Under the pieces are notes generated by a model. The model did no database searches, had not been told where the DNA came from, and was given only the letters and a program-made list of their open reading frames with translations. From Isoetes taiwanensis (lineage: Eukaryota; Streptophyta; Lycopodiopsida; Isoetales; Isoetaceae), in the NCBI GenBank assembly GCA_021234155.1, contig JAJEKV010000133.1, positions 1,700,827-1,764,826 on the forward strand: DNA of 64,000 bases. Reading direction: 5' to 3'. Position numbers and translations under genes: made by a program. Below are positions 44,845 through 55,730 of the stretch, piece by piece. Positions within the stretch are counted from its first letter, which is position 1. Each line of letters starts with the position of its first letter.

Positions 44845-46722
44845 TATCCTTTCCCTTTTCTTTGGTTTTTGCTCTATCCCCTGTTTTTTCATTTTTCTCA
44901 TTATCCTACACAATTTCCTTTTTCCTATTTTCTTATTTTTCTCACATGTTATCTTTTTCCCTTCTCCCCTTTTTCTTTTTTTTTAGCCCCCTTCTCCCTC
45001 CCCTTCCCTTCCCTTCCCTTTTCCTTCTCCTTCTCCTTCTCCTTTTTCCCTTTCCCTTTCCCTTTCCCTTTCCCTTTCCCTTTCCCTTTATCCTTTATCC
45101 TTTCCCCCTTCCCATTTCAGAGCCGGATAGGCTTTTTTCTCTTCCCTTTTCAACCTTTTTCCAGGCCCTTCCCATTTTCCCTTTCTTTTTCCCCTTTCTT
45201 TTCATTTTTCTCTTACCCCTTTTCCATGCCCTTTTTCTTCTCTTTTCCCCCACCTTTTTGTGATGGCCCTTTTCTTCCATTTATCCTACCATCTTCCTCT
45301 TTATATATCTCAATTTTTCCCATCTCTTTTCCCAAATTTTTCTCCCCTTTCCCTCATGCCTTTTTCCCTTCCCTTCTCCCCTTTCTGCTTCCCTTTTCTT
45401 TTTTTTCCCTTTCTCTTCCCTTTTCATCCCTTCCCCACCCTTTCCTTTTCAAGAGGGCCCTTTTTCCTTTTCCCTTTTCTCATTCCTTTCATTTTAAACC
45501 TCTTTCCCTTTCATATGCCTCTTTCCATTCGCATTTCTTCATCTATTTTATGTGCCCTTTTTCTTTTTTTTTTCCATCATCTTCTGCCTTTTCCCTCTTC
45601 CACTTTCCCCTTTTCTCTCTCTCTTTTTTTTTTCCTTTTCCATGCTCTTTTCCCTTTCCTCACCCTTTTCCTCTTCCCTTTTTTCTCCATGCCCTTTTCC
45701 CCTTCCTCTCTTCCTTTTTCCATTCCTTGCTTTCCATCATTTCCTGTTCCCCTTTTCCTCCTTTTCCAAACCCTTTCCCTCTTTCCCTTTTTCGGTGCCT
45801 TTTTATCTTCCCTTTCCCCTTTTTTTTTTTTCTTTCCCCCCTCCCTGTCCCTTTTCTTATGCCATTTTCCCCTTTTCTTCTCCTCTTTCCTCACCTTTTC
45901 TCTCTAACCTTTTCCCTTTCTTTTTTCGATGCCCTATTTTCGCTTCTCTTTCCCCTTTTTTCACTCTTTCCCTCTTCCCCTTTTTTGCATACCCTTTCCC
46001 CCTTCCCTTTTGCCCTTTTCCTCGAGCCCTTTTTCTAGGTACCCTTTTCCCATTTCTATCTCCCTTTTTTCTTTTTTTCTTTTCCTTTCCCTTTCCCTCA
46101 TCCCATGCGCTTTATTCGTTCCCTTCTTCCCACCCTTTTCATGTTCATCTTTTTCCCCTCCCTTTTTCCACCCTTTCCCTCTTTCCCTTTTCACGATGCC
46201 TTTTTATCTTCCTTTTTCCCCTCTCTTTTCCTTTTCCCCTTTCGCTTTCCCGTTTTCCATGTCATTTTCCCCTTCTATTTTCCTCTTTCCTCACCTTTTC
46301 TCTCCAACCTTTTCCCTTTTCTTTTTTTTCCCATGCCCTTTCCCCCTTCCCTTTTGCCCTTTTCCTCGTGCCCTTTTTGTAGGTTCCCTTTTCCCTTTTC
46401 CATCTCCCTTATTCTTTTTTCTTTTCCCGTGCCCTTTTCCCATGCGCTTTGTTTGTCCCCTTCTTCCCACCTTTTTCCCTTACCTTTTTTTTCCTTTTCA
46501 CGCCCTTCCCTTCTTCCCCTTTTTCCGTTGCCCCTTTTTCCTTCCCTTTCTTCCTCTCTATTTCTATTCTTTTTTTTTTTTTTTCATTTTTTCCATGCCA
46601 TTTTTCCTTCCCTTTTTCCTTTCTTTGTCCTTTTCCTCTTCCCCTTTTTCCCACGCCCTTTTTCCCTTCCCTTTTCCCTTTTACCCATGCTTTTACTCCC
46701 CTTTCCTTTTCCTTTTTCCTTA
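44845..46722. repeat. 1.9-kb polypyrimidine tract in H5
   Basis: The plus strand is almost entirely C and T, built from variants of CCCTTTTCC with interspersed CATGCC words. Higher-order repetition is visible at about 400 bp (GCCTTTTTATCTTCC at about 45799 and 46198; CCTCACCTTTTCTCTC at about 45890 and 46290). In Helitron sense it is a polypurine strand just upstream of the terminal hairpin. A long Phe/Pro/Ser/Leu frame (44869-46038) is a composition artefact, not a gene. Confidence 0.9.
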
Positions 46723-46819
46723 AGAGATCAAATCATGTTTAATCACGATAGTGGGAAGTCGTGCGATAAATTTCGGCCTTCAGTTTCAATCAGATAATCT
46801 CAGCCATTTAAATTAGGGC

Positions 46820-47752
46820 TTGATCCATTCAATACGGTATAATAGGCGCCTAGGCGCTAAACCTAGGCGCTCTCGTGAAAGGAAATACCAGGTCGGATTT
46901 ACAGTGACATCTGAGCAAGCATCGTTGACATCGAGAACAGGTCAGAACCAAACTGTGACAGCCGAAACAGGTCGGAATCCAGCAGGAACAGGTCGGAAAA
47001 CCTCTGAACAGACAGAACGGCAAATAGATTGGAAGATGACTAAGCGATCTTCAGCAAAAAAAAGAGATCCGGAGGAGGAAGATATGCTTCGAATCCTGAC
47101 CTCAGAGCTACAGGCAGCCAGAGAAGAAATTAGACTGCTGAGAGAGGAAATGCAGGCAGTAAGAGAGGAAATGAAGTGTCTGAAACAGGGTGTACATGAA
47201 GTAAAGGGTATTGTGGAAGATATCCAAGAGAATCAAGAGGAAAATGAAGAGGATGTAGGTTCAGAAGAAATGAGCCAGGAACAAATGGTGACTAAGATCA
47301 CTTCCAATATTGAAGCGCATGTTCAGAACTTATTTGCACAGGAGCAAGAAAGAATTGCAGAACATGAAGAGCGGACAGCCAGAGCAAAGAATCTGATATT
47401 AGCAGGCATAGAAGAAAAGGACGAAGAAAAAATATCTGAAGTGGTGGATGTCTTCTTCAAGGACACCATGTTCTTATCAGATCCAGGAGTATTGCATTGT
47501 CGCCGCATTGGCAAGAAGAATGAAGGTAAAATACGGCCGATCTTAATCAGATTCACAGATGTAGATGCACGAAATAGAGTTATTCAGCATAGAAGCCACT
47601 TGAAAGGCCAAAAGATCTGGTTGAATGATGATCTGACAATTGTACAGCAAAAGGAAAGAAAGCAAATGCTCAATGAGATGAAACGATTAAGGGATGAAGG
47701 CAAGATCGTATACATAGTAAACAATAAACTGGTGATCCGAAACAAGGCATAG
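46820..47752 (+). CDS. LINE-B ORF1, coiled-coil RNA-binding protein
   Basis: The frame of 310 codons has a possible second start at 47036 (MTKRSSAKKRD), which gives a more typical N-terminus; the first 72 residues may be leader. A heptad-rich coiled coil (ELQAAREEIRLLREEMQAVR, about residues 90-125) precedes an acidic linker. Then comes an RRM-like/C-terminal region with KNLILAGIEE, HCRRIGKKN, IRPILIRF and the DLT-type motif. This matches the L1 ORF1 layout: trimerisation, then nucleic-acid chaperone. It ends at TAG (47750-47752), and the endonuclease continues in the same frame straight after it. Confidence 0.85.
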   Translation: MIHSIRYNRRLGAKPRRSRERKYQVGFTVTSEQASLTSRTGQNQTVTAETGRNPAGTGRKTSEQTERQIDWKMTKRSSAKKRDPEEEDMLRILTSELQAAREEIRLLREEMQAVREEMKCLKQGVHEVKGIVEDIQENQEENEEDVGSEEMSQEQMVTKITSNIEAHVQNLFAQEQERIAEHEERTARAKNLILAGIEEKDEEKISEVVDVFFKDTMFLSDPGVLHCRRIGKKNEGKIRPILIRFTDVDARNRVIQHRSHLKGQKIWLNDDLTIVQQKERKQMLNEMKRLRDEGKIVYIVNNKLVIRNKA

Positions 47753-48554
47753 GGATCTCAGGTCCTCAGGCTTCTCGTCTGGAACATACATGGACTAAAT
47801 GAAGACAAAATTTTAAGCAGTTTAACTCTTTTCCATGATTATGATATAGTGGCTTTTACGGAAACATGGGAACATGAATTCAATAGGGTGATCGAAATCC
47901 CAGGATTTGATCTTCTTGATTCTGTCTGGAATATGCGTGGTCAGAGCCAACGTGGTTGGGGTGGTATAGCATGCTTTGTACGGAAAGGCCTGAAAAATTC
48001 AATTACCATAATAAAGAAAGATGTTTTCTCTCAGTTTATCTGGTTGCATTTAAACTCTGGTCATAAAGATATTTATGTGGCAGTGGTATATTTTGCTCCG
48101 TTAGATCCTCTTGCAGCCATATATAATCACCCAGACTTGAATCCTGATGACCCGTTGGAGAATCTTGCTAATGATATATCCCTCTATAGGCACAAAGGGA
48201 TTGTATATGTGATAGGGGATTTCAATGCACGACTGTCCAACAAACAAGCAACTTTGTTGTCAGGGGAAAAGAATGCGCTTTGGCTTCAGGAACAGGATGG
48301 GCATGCAGCGTGGCCAAGGCAAACAACGGATTATGTGCGAAACAAAATGGGTGAGCATGTAATTTCTTTATGCGAGTCTTTTAACATGGTAATCTGCAAT
48401 GGCATAGCTAGCTTTCCACATTCCAAAGGTTTTACTTGCTTTCAGCCGAATGGTAAAAGCTCAGTGGATTTGCTTTTAGGAGATCCAGACTATATGTCAT
48501 GCTTAAAAGATTTTAGGATCTTGGACAAAAGCCCCGACTCGGACCATGCTCCGC
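47753..48554 (+). pseudogene. LINE-B ORF2 start: AP-type endonuclease
   Basis: Directly after the ORF1 stop and in the same frame, the apurinic-type endonuclease begins with LLVWNIHGLNEDKI. It continues with AFTETWE (catalytic Glu), GWGGIACFVRKG, VYFAPLDP, VIGDFNARLS (Asp/Asn) and DSDHAP (Asp-His pair). This domain nicks target DNA to prime reverse transcription. All catalytic motifs are intact. There is no ATG before the first motif; the first one (47849) lies inside the domain, so translation must arrive by read-through or another route. The frame is cut at 48554 by a TIR element. Confidence 0.9.
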
Positions 48555-49107
48555 ATTAGAGGTAATTTGAGATCTCCTTTTGTCCCCATAAGAATCCTCC
48601 AATAGAATGAGTACTCTACATCAAACTGCAATTAATGCAGCATTAACAACTTCATTGCTGTCGTTTTTTCCCTATAACTTTTGATCTACTCATGAAAATG
48701 CTGCGGCATTTGTTGCATTAGATGCAGAATGAAAAGATCTTTCAAGTGATATATGGTTATGATGTATTTCAATACAAGCCATATGTGTTAACCTTAAAAA
48801 ATATGGTTTTTTGCTCTTTTCTTATATATTTACATCCCAAAAGATATAACAATGGGTTGTCATTAGAAAGATCTTGAGGAGACGAATCCATTGCCACAAA
48901 TAGTGTTCGAATCGGAGTTTTTGATCAAAAGTTATAGTAGAAAAATGACACTGCAAAAGTTAGTTAGAACTGCATTAATTACTGCTGCCACATAATACTG
49001 GAATAAAATACATTGTAGCTCTTCTCTTATTGGACAGTTTAAAAAGCTGATGTGGCTTTTTAAGCATCCTTTAATGGGACAAAATGAGATCTCAAATTAC
49101 CTCTAAT
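48555..49107. mobile_element. Small TIR element (553 bp) in LINE-B
   Basis: The terminal inverted repeats begin ATTAGAGGTAATTTGAGATC and continue with one mismatch to TTTTGTCCC (about 33 bp). GC lies on both sides (48553-48554, 49108-49109). Removing the element plus one GC restores the LINE frame across the endonuclease end. It is too short to code for a transposase and is best seen as a MITE-like non-autonomous element. The superfamily is not clear. Confidence 0.85.
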
Positions 49108-49109
49108 GC

Positions 49110-49306
49110 TTATGATGCTTCTAGATGTAAAAGTACAGGAGATCACAAAAGATTCGAATCCACCTTTGAGGCTGAAAATCCGCTATAAACTTGCTTCGCA
49201 ATATGAAAAGAGTTTAACACAGATGTTAACAGATGTGGAATGGCCAGCCTTGATAGAAGAGAAAAGTCATACATTGCAAAATATTATTATGAGAGCAGCA
49301 AGAGAC
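49110..49306 (+). pseudogene. LINE-B ORF2, segment between the two insertions
   Basis: This segment continues the LINE protein (MLLDVKVQEITKDSNPPLRL, then EKSLTQMLTDVEWPALIEEK) from the endonuclease toward the RT. It is in frame with both neighbours once the insertions are discounted. Confidence 0.85.
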
Positions 49307-49308
49307 AC

Positions 49309-52300
49309 ATTAGGGCGGATTTGGGGTCTCAAAATGGCCCATATCTTGGATGCCAGAATTCCACGTCATGTTTCTCGCGACCAATGATGTTTGCGCATTT
49401 TTTTCCAAAGTCAGTATTAGTTGGCAAGTAGAAAGAGGAGCAGACTTACTTGGCATCCACATGGCGAAATTTCATAGGACATGTTTGTGCATTCATTGCA
49501 ACCACATTAATGGCCCGCATTTTTCAAAAATCGTATCGCGGACCAAAATAATGGCTACTTTTCCCGCCCTCTTTGTGCACATGCCCATGCACCAACCATC
49601 TTATCAAATTTTGGCACCAAGATTTCCATTGTTCACATTAAGCGCCCTTCACGTGCATCCTCTCCGCCCCGGCTCTTCATTTGGAATCCAAGTCTCCAAT
49701 AGTGTGCGTGTTTTTTGCGGGCGAGCATAGAGTTAAGCAACAACGGCGTAGGCGATGTCGCGGACAAGCAAGCGTCGTTACATGCCATGTTTTACTACCC
49801 AAATTTTCATTCGAAGTTTTCCTACTTTTCAGCTCTTCCCATTCATCGTATTGCTCCACGCCATTCATTCTTACAATTCAACGACCGATCGATCGGCGGT
49901 GGAAGGATATCTATCCATAGGCTCGTGGGTGAGAATGCTATCCTTAACGGAAGGGTGACTATGGAGTTACATCGCCGGGCGACATTCATACGCAATGAAT
50001 AGGTAGAACTATAGGGTTCAAAATAAATGCTATGGATAGTATATTGCAAAAAAAAAAAAAAGGGGAAGGGGGGGAAGGGATTTGAAGAGGAGGATATTTG
50101 CAAATTTGCACCCTCAATAATACATGGATCACACCATGCGAAAATGCATATGCACTTTGTAAATGTGTAGTGAGATTTGGCGTCATGTGATCCTTGCTTC
50201 TTTTCTTCCCTCTTCTTGATTTATATTCACTCACTTTGAATCAAATATTTTTCTTTGGGCTATATTTATCAGATGTCGGGGATTGGAGACTAGGGAAAAG
50301 CATTACTAGCATCGTTGTTGTCTAAAATATGGACATAAGAGACATGTTTTTCCAAGATATACATTCAGGGCAATGGGCATCTAGTTTTACGTTGTAAAGT
50401 TGTGGGAGCCGAGCTTGAAAGTCGTCCCATGACCTCTTTTAAGCGAATTGTGCAAGCCTTATGAGAATGGTGTCCTTGCAATGAAGAAATGTTTGATAAG
50501 ACGTGCATCCAGGGTTGTTGAAAAAATGAGTTACAAAATATTTGCTCCATTAGAGGTGTTTACTAATGCCACGACACAAAAGCTCCAAAGATATATTGTA
50601 TAAAATGTCGCTTTCATGAGCCTTTGGATCAGTTAACTCAAAGTGTCACATATGGAAACATTGTTAGGTTTGATAAAATAACATAAAAATCTTATTTAAT
50701 AAAGCTTTGGTTGTTGGTAAAGTGTTGGCTTATTGATTAAGTGTTTGTATTTTGCTTTGAGACCCTCTTTGAAAAAGTTTAGTTCATAAAACATAATATA
50801 ACTTGGAATGATACATATTTTATATGCAAATGGGAGACTATTGATGAGGGACTTGGTGTTATTATCTATTGACAACAAACAAGAAAGTGGATCACACCAT
50901 GCGAATTTAGTATATTCCAACCTTTTAGCTTATACAAAATTCGCTTGGTGTGATCTTTTTGGAAAAAGATGACTTCCTATAGTAAAATTACTTTGATTAT
51001 CTTTTAATAAAAGAAATATATATGTGTCTTATTTGAAGTTAAGTGTGGATATGTGACGTGCTCATTTATTGATAAAGTGTTTGCTTTTTGAGAAAGGCTA
51101 ATAACTTTATGTACTACTAGAGTTGGTAAAGTATTTTAGATGCAAATAGGAAGGGGTACTTGTGTCTAAGGTTTAATTTGACAACAAGCAAGAAAGCGTA
51201 TCACACCATGCGAAATGATTGTGTTCTATTTTTTTTGCATATGTACCCTTGATGTGATCCTTCTTAAAAAAAGATGTGCTCTTTGAAAAGGACTAATAAC
51301 TTTATGCACTTGGGGTGGTAAAGCATTAAATGAGAAGGGGTACTTGAAAAGGACTAATAACTTTATGCACTTGGGGTGGTAAAGCATTAAATTAGAAGGG
51401 GTACTTGTGTTTAATTTTAATTTGACAACAAATAAGAAAGTGGATCACACGATGCAAATTTAGTGTGTTCCATTTTTGTTGCATATGTACTATTCGCTTG
51501 GTGTGATCCTTCAAGCATTTTAGATACAAATAGGAATGAGTATTTGTGTTTAATTTTAATTTGACAACAAATAAGAAAGTGGATCACACCATGCGAATTT
51601 AGTGTGTCCTTTTTTTTTTTTGCATATGTATTATTAAACGGTGTGATCCATCTTGAAAAAAAATAGCTTTCAAGTAAAATGAAAGAAAGAAATATCTTAT
51701 TTAAAGTGTAAAGTGTTAGTATGTAAAGTGTTGGTTTATTAAAATACTATTTGTTTACGCTAAGTTGTAAGTTCAATATTTGTGTTTCTATTTACTTTTT
51801 TTAATAAAAGGATCACACCGGTAATTTCTTATATGCAATTACTACAAGCATGAAGATTTAAGATCATATGATCCTCTTTTAAACAAGGATGGCTTTGACC
51901 TTCAATGTTCATAAATTTTATGAATGTTTGCATATAAGAATGTCACATACCATATTTTCTTAAAAAATGGTCATCAAATGGATAACTAGTCAAAGAGTTC
52001 TTCTACTACTTAAAGAGTTTCAAGACTCATTTTTGTTATAATTTAAATAGCAATAGATTTTTAAAGGAATCTATTGTGAACAATAGTCAAAGACTTCTTG
52101 TATTAGAGGTATCTAAACACAAACACCATAACCTTTATACTTCAAGAATGTATAAACCCTTCACATTGCAAAGTATAATGTCATTTATTAGCATCTTCAC
52201 GGACATTTCCCCTTCCTTATCGGAAGCAGCTCATCTCAAGGAACTGTATTCGATTCCGAATGCCTTCATCCTCTCTCAATCTCTCACAATATCCCAGGAG

Positions 52301-53357
52301 GCCAGAGTTACCGTCACCACAAAATCGGACTAAACTTGAAACGTCCCGAAATGACGATTTCTTGCCACTCAACGGATCCAATGGATATAAACTGCCATCT
52401 GCCCAGATGTCGACACTTTTGAGCGCAAAGGCGCAACATGTCGAGGTCTAAGTTCTTATTTTTAGACCTCCTTTTTGCGATTGAAGACCTGGAGCATATT
52501 CGTGAGTCGGATGGATCCTTATCCACACATCATTTGGAGCTTCCATCTTGCATGGATCGCGACGGTAGCGAAATGAAGATGTACAATTTGTATGCCCACA
52601 AAGAAACGCCGTGTGAGCCGAACGTCCGTTACTAACCTCGTTTTTGAAATTTGCAACGTGCATATGGAAATCGAAAAGTCCATTCTCCTACAATCCATGC
52701 TTTTTATACATTAAGCAAATTCAAATTCCGAATTGTAAGGCGGGAAGCTTTGTATTGGGATGAAGTAAAGATCGGTTAATGTGGGTTCACATGGACGAAC
52801 TCATGGCGCCGGCTTAAAACCCTTTGAACTTGGGCTGAGGCAAAAAAAAAATCAGCCCCCGTTTTTGGAAAATCAGCCCTCGCGAAGATCTAACTTGCAT
52901 AGGCGATGCAGCGTTGAATTTTAATCGCCGACTGACTCGAACTCCTCGCGGAGGGCCTAAACTTCTCCATGTGAACCACCCCATAAGAAGCATGATGGCC
53001 CTCGAAATGAAAGTCTGATACAAAGCTTCAACCTACACATTCAAATTTTAAAATGTGGAAGGCGGGAAGCTTGTATGGCCATGGGCTCTAAATGAAAATA
53101 GCACAAGAATCGGTGACACGCACGCTTGGTATCTGACAAACCAAGAGACACGTGTTGCATCAGTCTGTCTGACAACCAACAAAATTAAATACATATGGCG
53201 CCATGAATGCGCGATCCCCCTTATTCCGGGAGAATATTCCAAGTAAATCTGTAATGATGAGATGTTGATATCCTAGGTGGCATGGGAAAAAAGGAGCAAA
53301 AATATGACGTGGACTGGCTGATAGGAGGCCATTTTCAGACCCCAAATCCGCCCTAAT
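49309..53357. mobile_element. Large TIR element (4049 bp) in LINE-B
   Basis: The ends read ATTAGGGCGGATTTGGGGTC and then CAAAATGGCC, inverted at 53357 with one mismatch; weaker similarity extends to about 75 bp (CACGTCAT). The TIRs resemble those of the smaller element (ATTAGRG...ATTTGRGRTCTC), so the two belong to one family. Flanking dinucleotides are AC and GC. No transposase is recognisable; the interior holds an AT-rich region with a hairpin array (50126-51820). The rest (49350-50100 and 51900-53300) has moderate GC and only short unassigned frames. Confidence 0.85.
50126..51820. repeat. Array of 63-69-bp hairpins built on GGATCACACCATGCGAA
   Basis: The forward arm occurs at about 50126, 50889, 51198, 51442, 51581 and (partial) 51810. 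An inverted arm (TTCGCTTGGTGTGATCC or variants) follows at about 50184, 50940, 51249, 51492 and 51635. Each pair closes a hairpin of 63-69 bp. Between them is repeated DNA (AAGTGTTGGCTTATT, GGGGTGGTAAAGCATTAAAT), including a direct duplication at 51286-51400. Confidence 0.85.
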
Positions 53358-55629
53358 GCTTTTGGATATGTCAGTACTAAAAGTGTAAAATATAAAGACA
53401 GAAAATGGTTTGATACTGCTTGTTTAGATGCTAAACGTGCTTGTAAGACTGCAAGAGATACACAAGCTGCCGTAAAGTATTATAAGAATCTGGTGAAGCA
53501 CAAAAAGAGGGATTGGCTGAGGATGCACCATAAAATGCTCATAGATGAAATGGAATTGGAACCAAAAAAGTTTTGGAGTCGGACGAAGAAGCATACCACA
53601 AATGGTGACATTTCCAAAGATAGTCTCCTAGACTTGATCAGAGAACTATACCAAGATCACGACTCAGATAAAGGCTTAATGGTCTCCTCTGGTGAGTTGA
53701 TGTCATTATTTTACGTTGATGATGTCAAATCTGCATTGCAACACATGTCGAATGGCAAAGCATGTGATTCGGGATGGCTTATTTGTGGAGCTATTGAAAT
53801 GGGGAGGGATTTTCTTTGTAGTCTCGGGCGGATTTATGTAATGAAGTGTTGCAAAAAGGTTTTCGGATAAATGGTGTTTGAATAGAGTGATCCCTATTCA
53901 CAAAGCAGGCAAAAGTAAAGATGATGTACACAATTACCGCGACAATATTGATTAGCAATGTTTTTGCTGTAAACTCTATGCATCCATGGTAGAAAGCAAA
54001 CTAACGGTTTGGGCGGAGGAAAGTGAAAGTCGAAAGCATATGGGCAAGCAGCGGGTTTCAGACATGATTACTCTACTTGGACCATTTAGTGACGCTGAGA
54101 GTTGTAGCGGAGGGAGCGAAAGGTCCAGGTAATAAAAGATTTATTGCTTTCATTGATTTAACAAAAGCTTTCGATCGGGTTAGACGCACAGATCTAGTAT
54201 ACAGATTAAATGAGTTGCAGGTTCCAAAAGAGCTCCAATATGCGGTACTTTGTTTATACAAGCGTGTTATGATTGAGCTCTTTTCCTTACAATGGTCGGA
54301 CCAAATAGAGAATACAATAGGTGTAAAACAAGGATGCCCTTGTTCACCGACGCTTTTGGTCTTTATATTGATGAGCTAGAAGGGTGGATGGCTAGACTTG
54401 GGGGTGTTGGAGCCAAACTTGGTAAGTATTCAATACAATTACTTTTGTTTGCAGATGATATTGTGCTAATCTCAAAAACTGGAAGTGGGCTGCAGCATCA
54501 CTTGAATGTACTAAGCGCTTTTTGTGAGCAGAAAAAAATGCAAATCAATTTGAAAAAATCAAAAATAATGGTCATTGGGGGTAAAGATGATACAATCTTT
54601 GAGGTTGGAGGGATGGCGCTGGAAAAGGTACATGTTTATAAATATCTAGGAATTGACATGACTAGTAATTACAGATGGCTCACAGCCGCTCTTAAGCGTG
54701 CATCTGGAGGGATGAGAGCTCTCTATGGTCTGATTCACACATGCAACTCAAACAATTTTGAGCATTGGCAAATCCGGAGATTGCTTTTTGGAATTCAGGT
54801 AAGGCCTGTTGTTCTTTATGGTTGCCCAATTTGGGGCCCTGGGCTTTCTCTCAGAGGTTGGAATAAAATAGAACAGGTTCAGAAAAGATTTTTGCTTCTT
54901 GAACTTGGAGTTAAGCCTCAGACTCCATATTGCATGCTGCTTGCCGAGACAGGTCTATTACCTCTAGAAGTTGAAGCTTTGATTAGAACGATCACTTATA
55001 TAAACAGAGTTTTGGCAATGGAGCAGGATAGGCTCCCCTATATGGCATTGCAGCAATCTAAAAATAAAGGCTGGTATGCCGATGCCTTGAAATGGGCAGA
55101 AAAATGGCTTGGCTTGAATACCTGGCCAGATTCGGGAAAATATCCAGAGATAAGAGCTTTTGTGACAGAAAGAGCACTGAGCAAGCTATGGGAGATTGGG
55201 GATACAGGTAATACAAAGAAACAATTCTACCTAGCTGAGATTAATTCTCTGCAGGATTACAAGGAACAGAATTATTTGATGTCACATATTAGCCGCAGGA
55301 ACCGGATGTATATCTCTCAATTGAGGCTTTCTTCTCACCATTTGCACATTGAGACAGGTAGGTGGTATGGAACGCCTTTGCACGAAAGGTATTGTGTTGG
55401 ATGCTTTGAACCGGTGCCAGAATCAGAACATCATACATTTATGGAATGTTCCTCCTATGAACATATAAGGGAAAAACATGGTATAGAGGTACACACTTTA
55501 AGAGATCTTTTTGCAGTATCACCACATATTTTAAGCACATACATTCGAGATGTTTGGAAGGAGAGAGCAGACATAATTGATCTGTATAATTTAATGCTTA
55601 ACTTTGATATAAATAGCGCCTTGGATTAG
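53358..55629 (+). pseudogene. LINE-B ORF2 reverse transcriptase
   Basis: The segment opens with GYVSTKSVKYKDRKWFDTAC and runs in frame to about 53830. It breaks through the fingers region (NRVIPIHKAGKSKDDVHNYR at about 53880-53940). The palm resumes at 54077 with RFIAFIDLTKAFDRV (catalytic Asp) and GVKQGCPCSPT. One frameshift near 54340 leads to the frame 54292-55629 with LLLFADDIVLISKTGSG (catalytic pair), NLKKSKIMV, VYKYLGIDM and a C-terminal YCVGCFEPVPESEHHTFMEC zinc-binding region. It ends at 55629. Loss of frame in the fingers suggests an inactive copy, subject to the consensus-quality caution. Confidence 0.92.
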
Positions 55630-55730
55630 TGCGCTTAGATTTTACTCAAACTTTTGTAATGGTTTGCCATAGAGGCCTGAGGGCCTAATTGGCTTGATAA
55701 TTCATATCATATCAATATTATAATATAAGA

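Larger units (their letters stand above)
46730..55715 (+). mobile_element. LINE non-LTR retrotransposon (LINE-B) with two nested TIR elements
   Basis: Visible parts are ORF1 (46820-47752), an endonuclease domain, and a reverse transcriptase ending at 55629. The 3' tail is a short ATATC-type repeat (about 55700-55718). Two insertions (48555-49107 and 49309-53357) split ORF2, and removing each with 2 bp restores the frame. The 5' end is not defined; it begins somewhere after the pyrimidine tract. ORF1 has the coiled-coil plus RNA-binding layout of L1-type elements. Confidence 0.9.
44701..55730 (-). mobile_element. Helitron H5, non-autonomous (about 11 kb with nested elements)
   Basis: The 3' end on the minus strand is hairpin GCCCAGC-AAC-GCTGGGC (about 44712-44728) and CTAG at 44704-44701, with flank A44700. 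The 5' end is taken at 55730, where the minus strand reads TCTTATATTATAATATTG, nearly identical to the proven H4 start, followed on the plus strand by T. Sequence to the right (CTGCTATGTTATAACAAC at about 55758) matches copy 2 at about 58890, but copy 2 lacks some 28 bp at the junction, so the 5' end is slightly less certain. Inside are a pyrimidine tract and a LINE with two TIR insertions. Confidence 0.75.

Noticed and set aside
44869-46038. A 389-codon plus-strand frame, plus other long frames in the pyrimidine tract, and Lys/Glu-rich frames opposite them.
   Set aside because: Pure C/T sequence rarely makes stop codons on either strand. The predicted proteins are only Phe/Pro/Ser/Leu or Lys/Arg/Glu/Gly, and frames overlap in all phases.
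48555-49107. Assignment of the small TIR element to Stowaway/Mariner through a TA duplication.
   Set aside because: The palindromic ATTA...TAAT ends make TA formally possible, but LINE frame restoration favours ATTAG as the terminus with GC as the duplicated dinucleotide.
50126-51820. A CRISPR-like reading of the regularly repeated GGATCACACCATGCGAA.
   Set aside because: The repeats are inverted pairs with irregular spacing in a plant transposon, with no cas genes. A hairpin array explains them.
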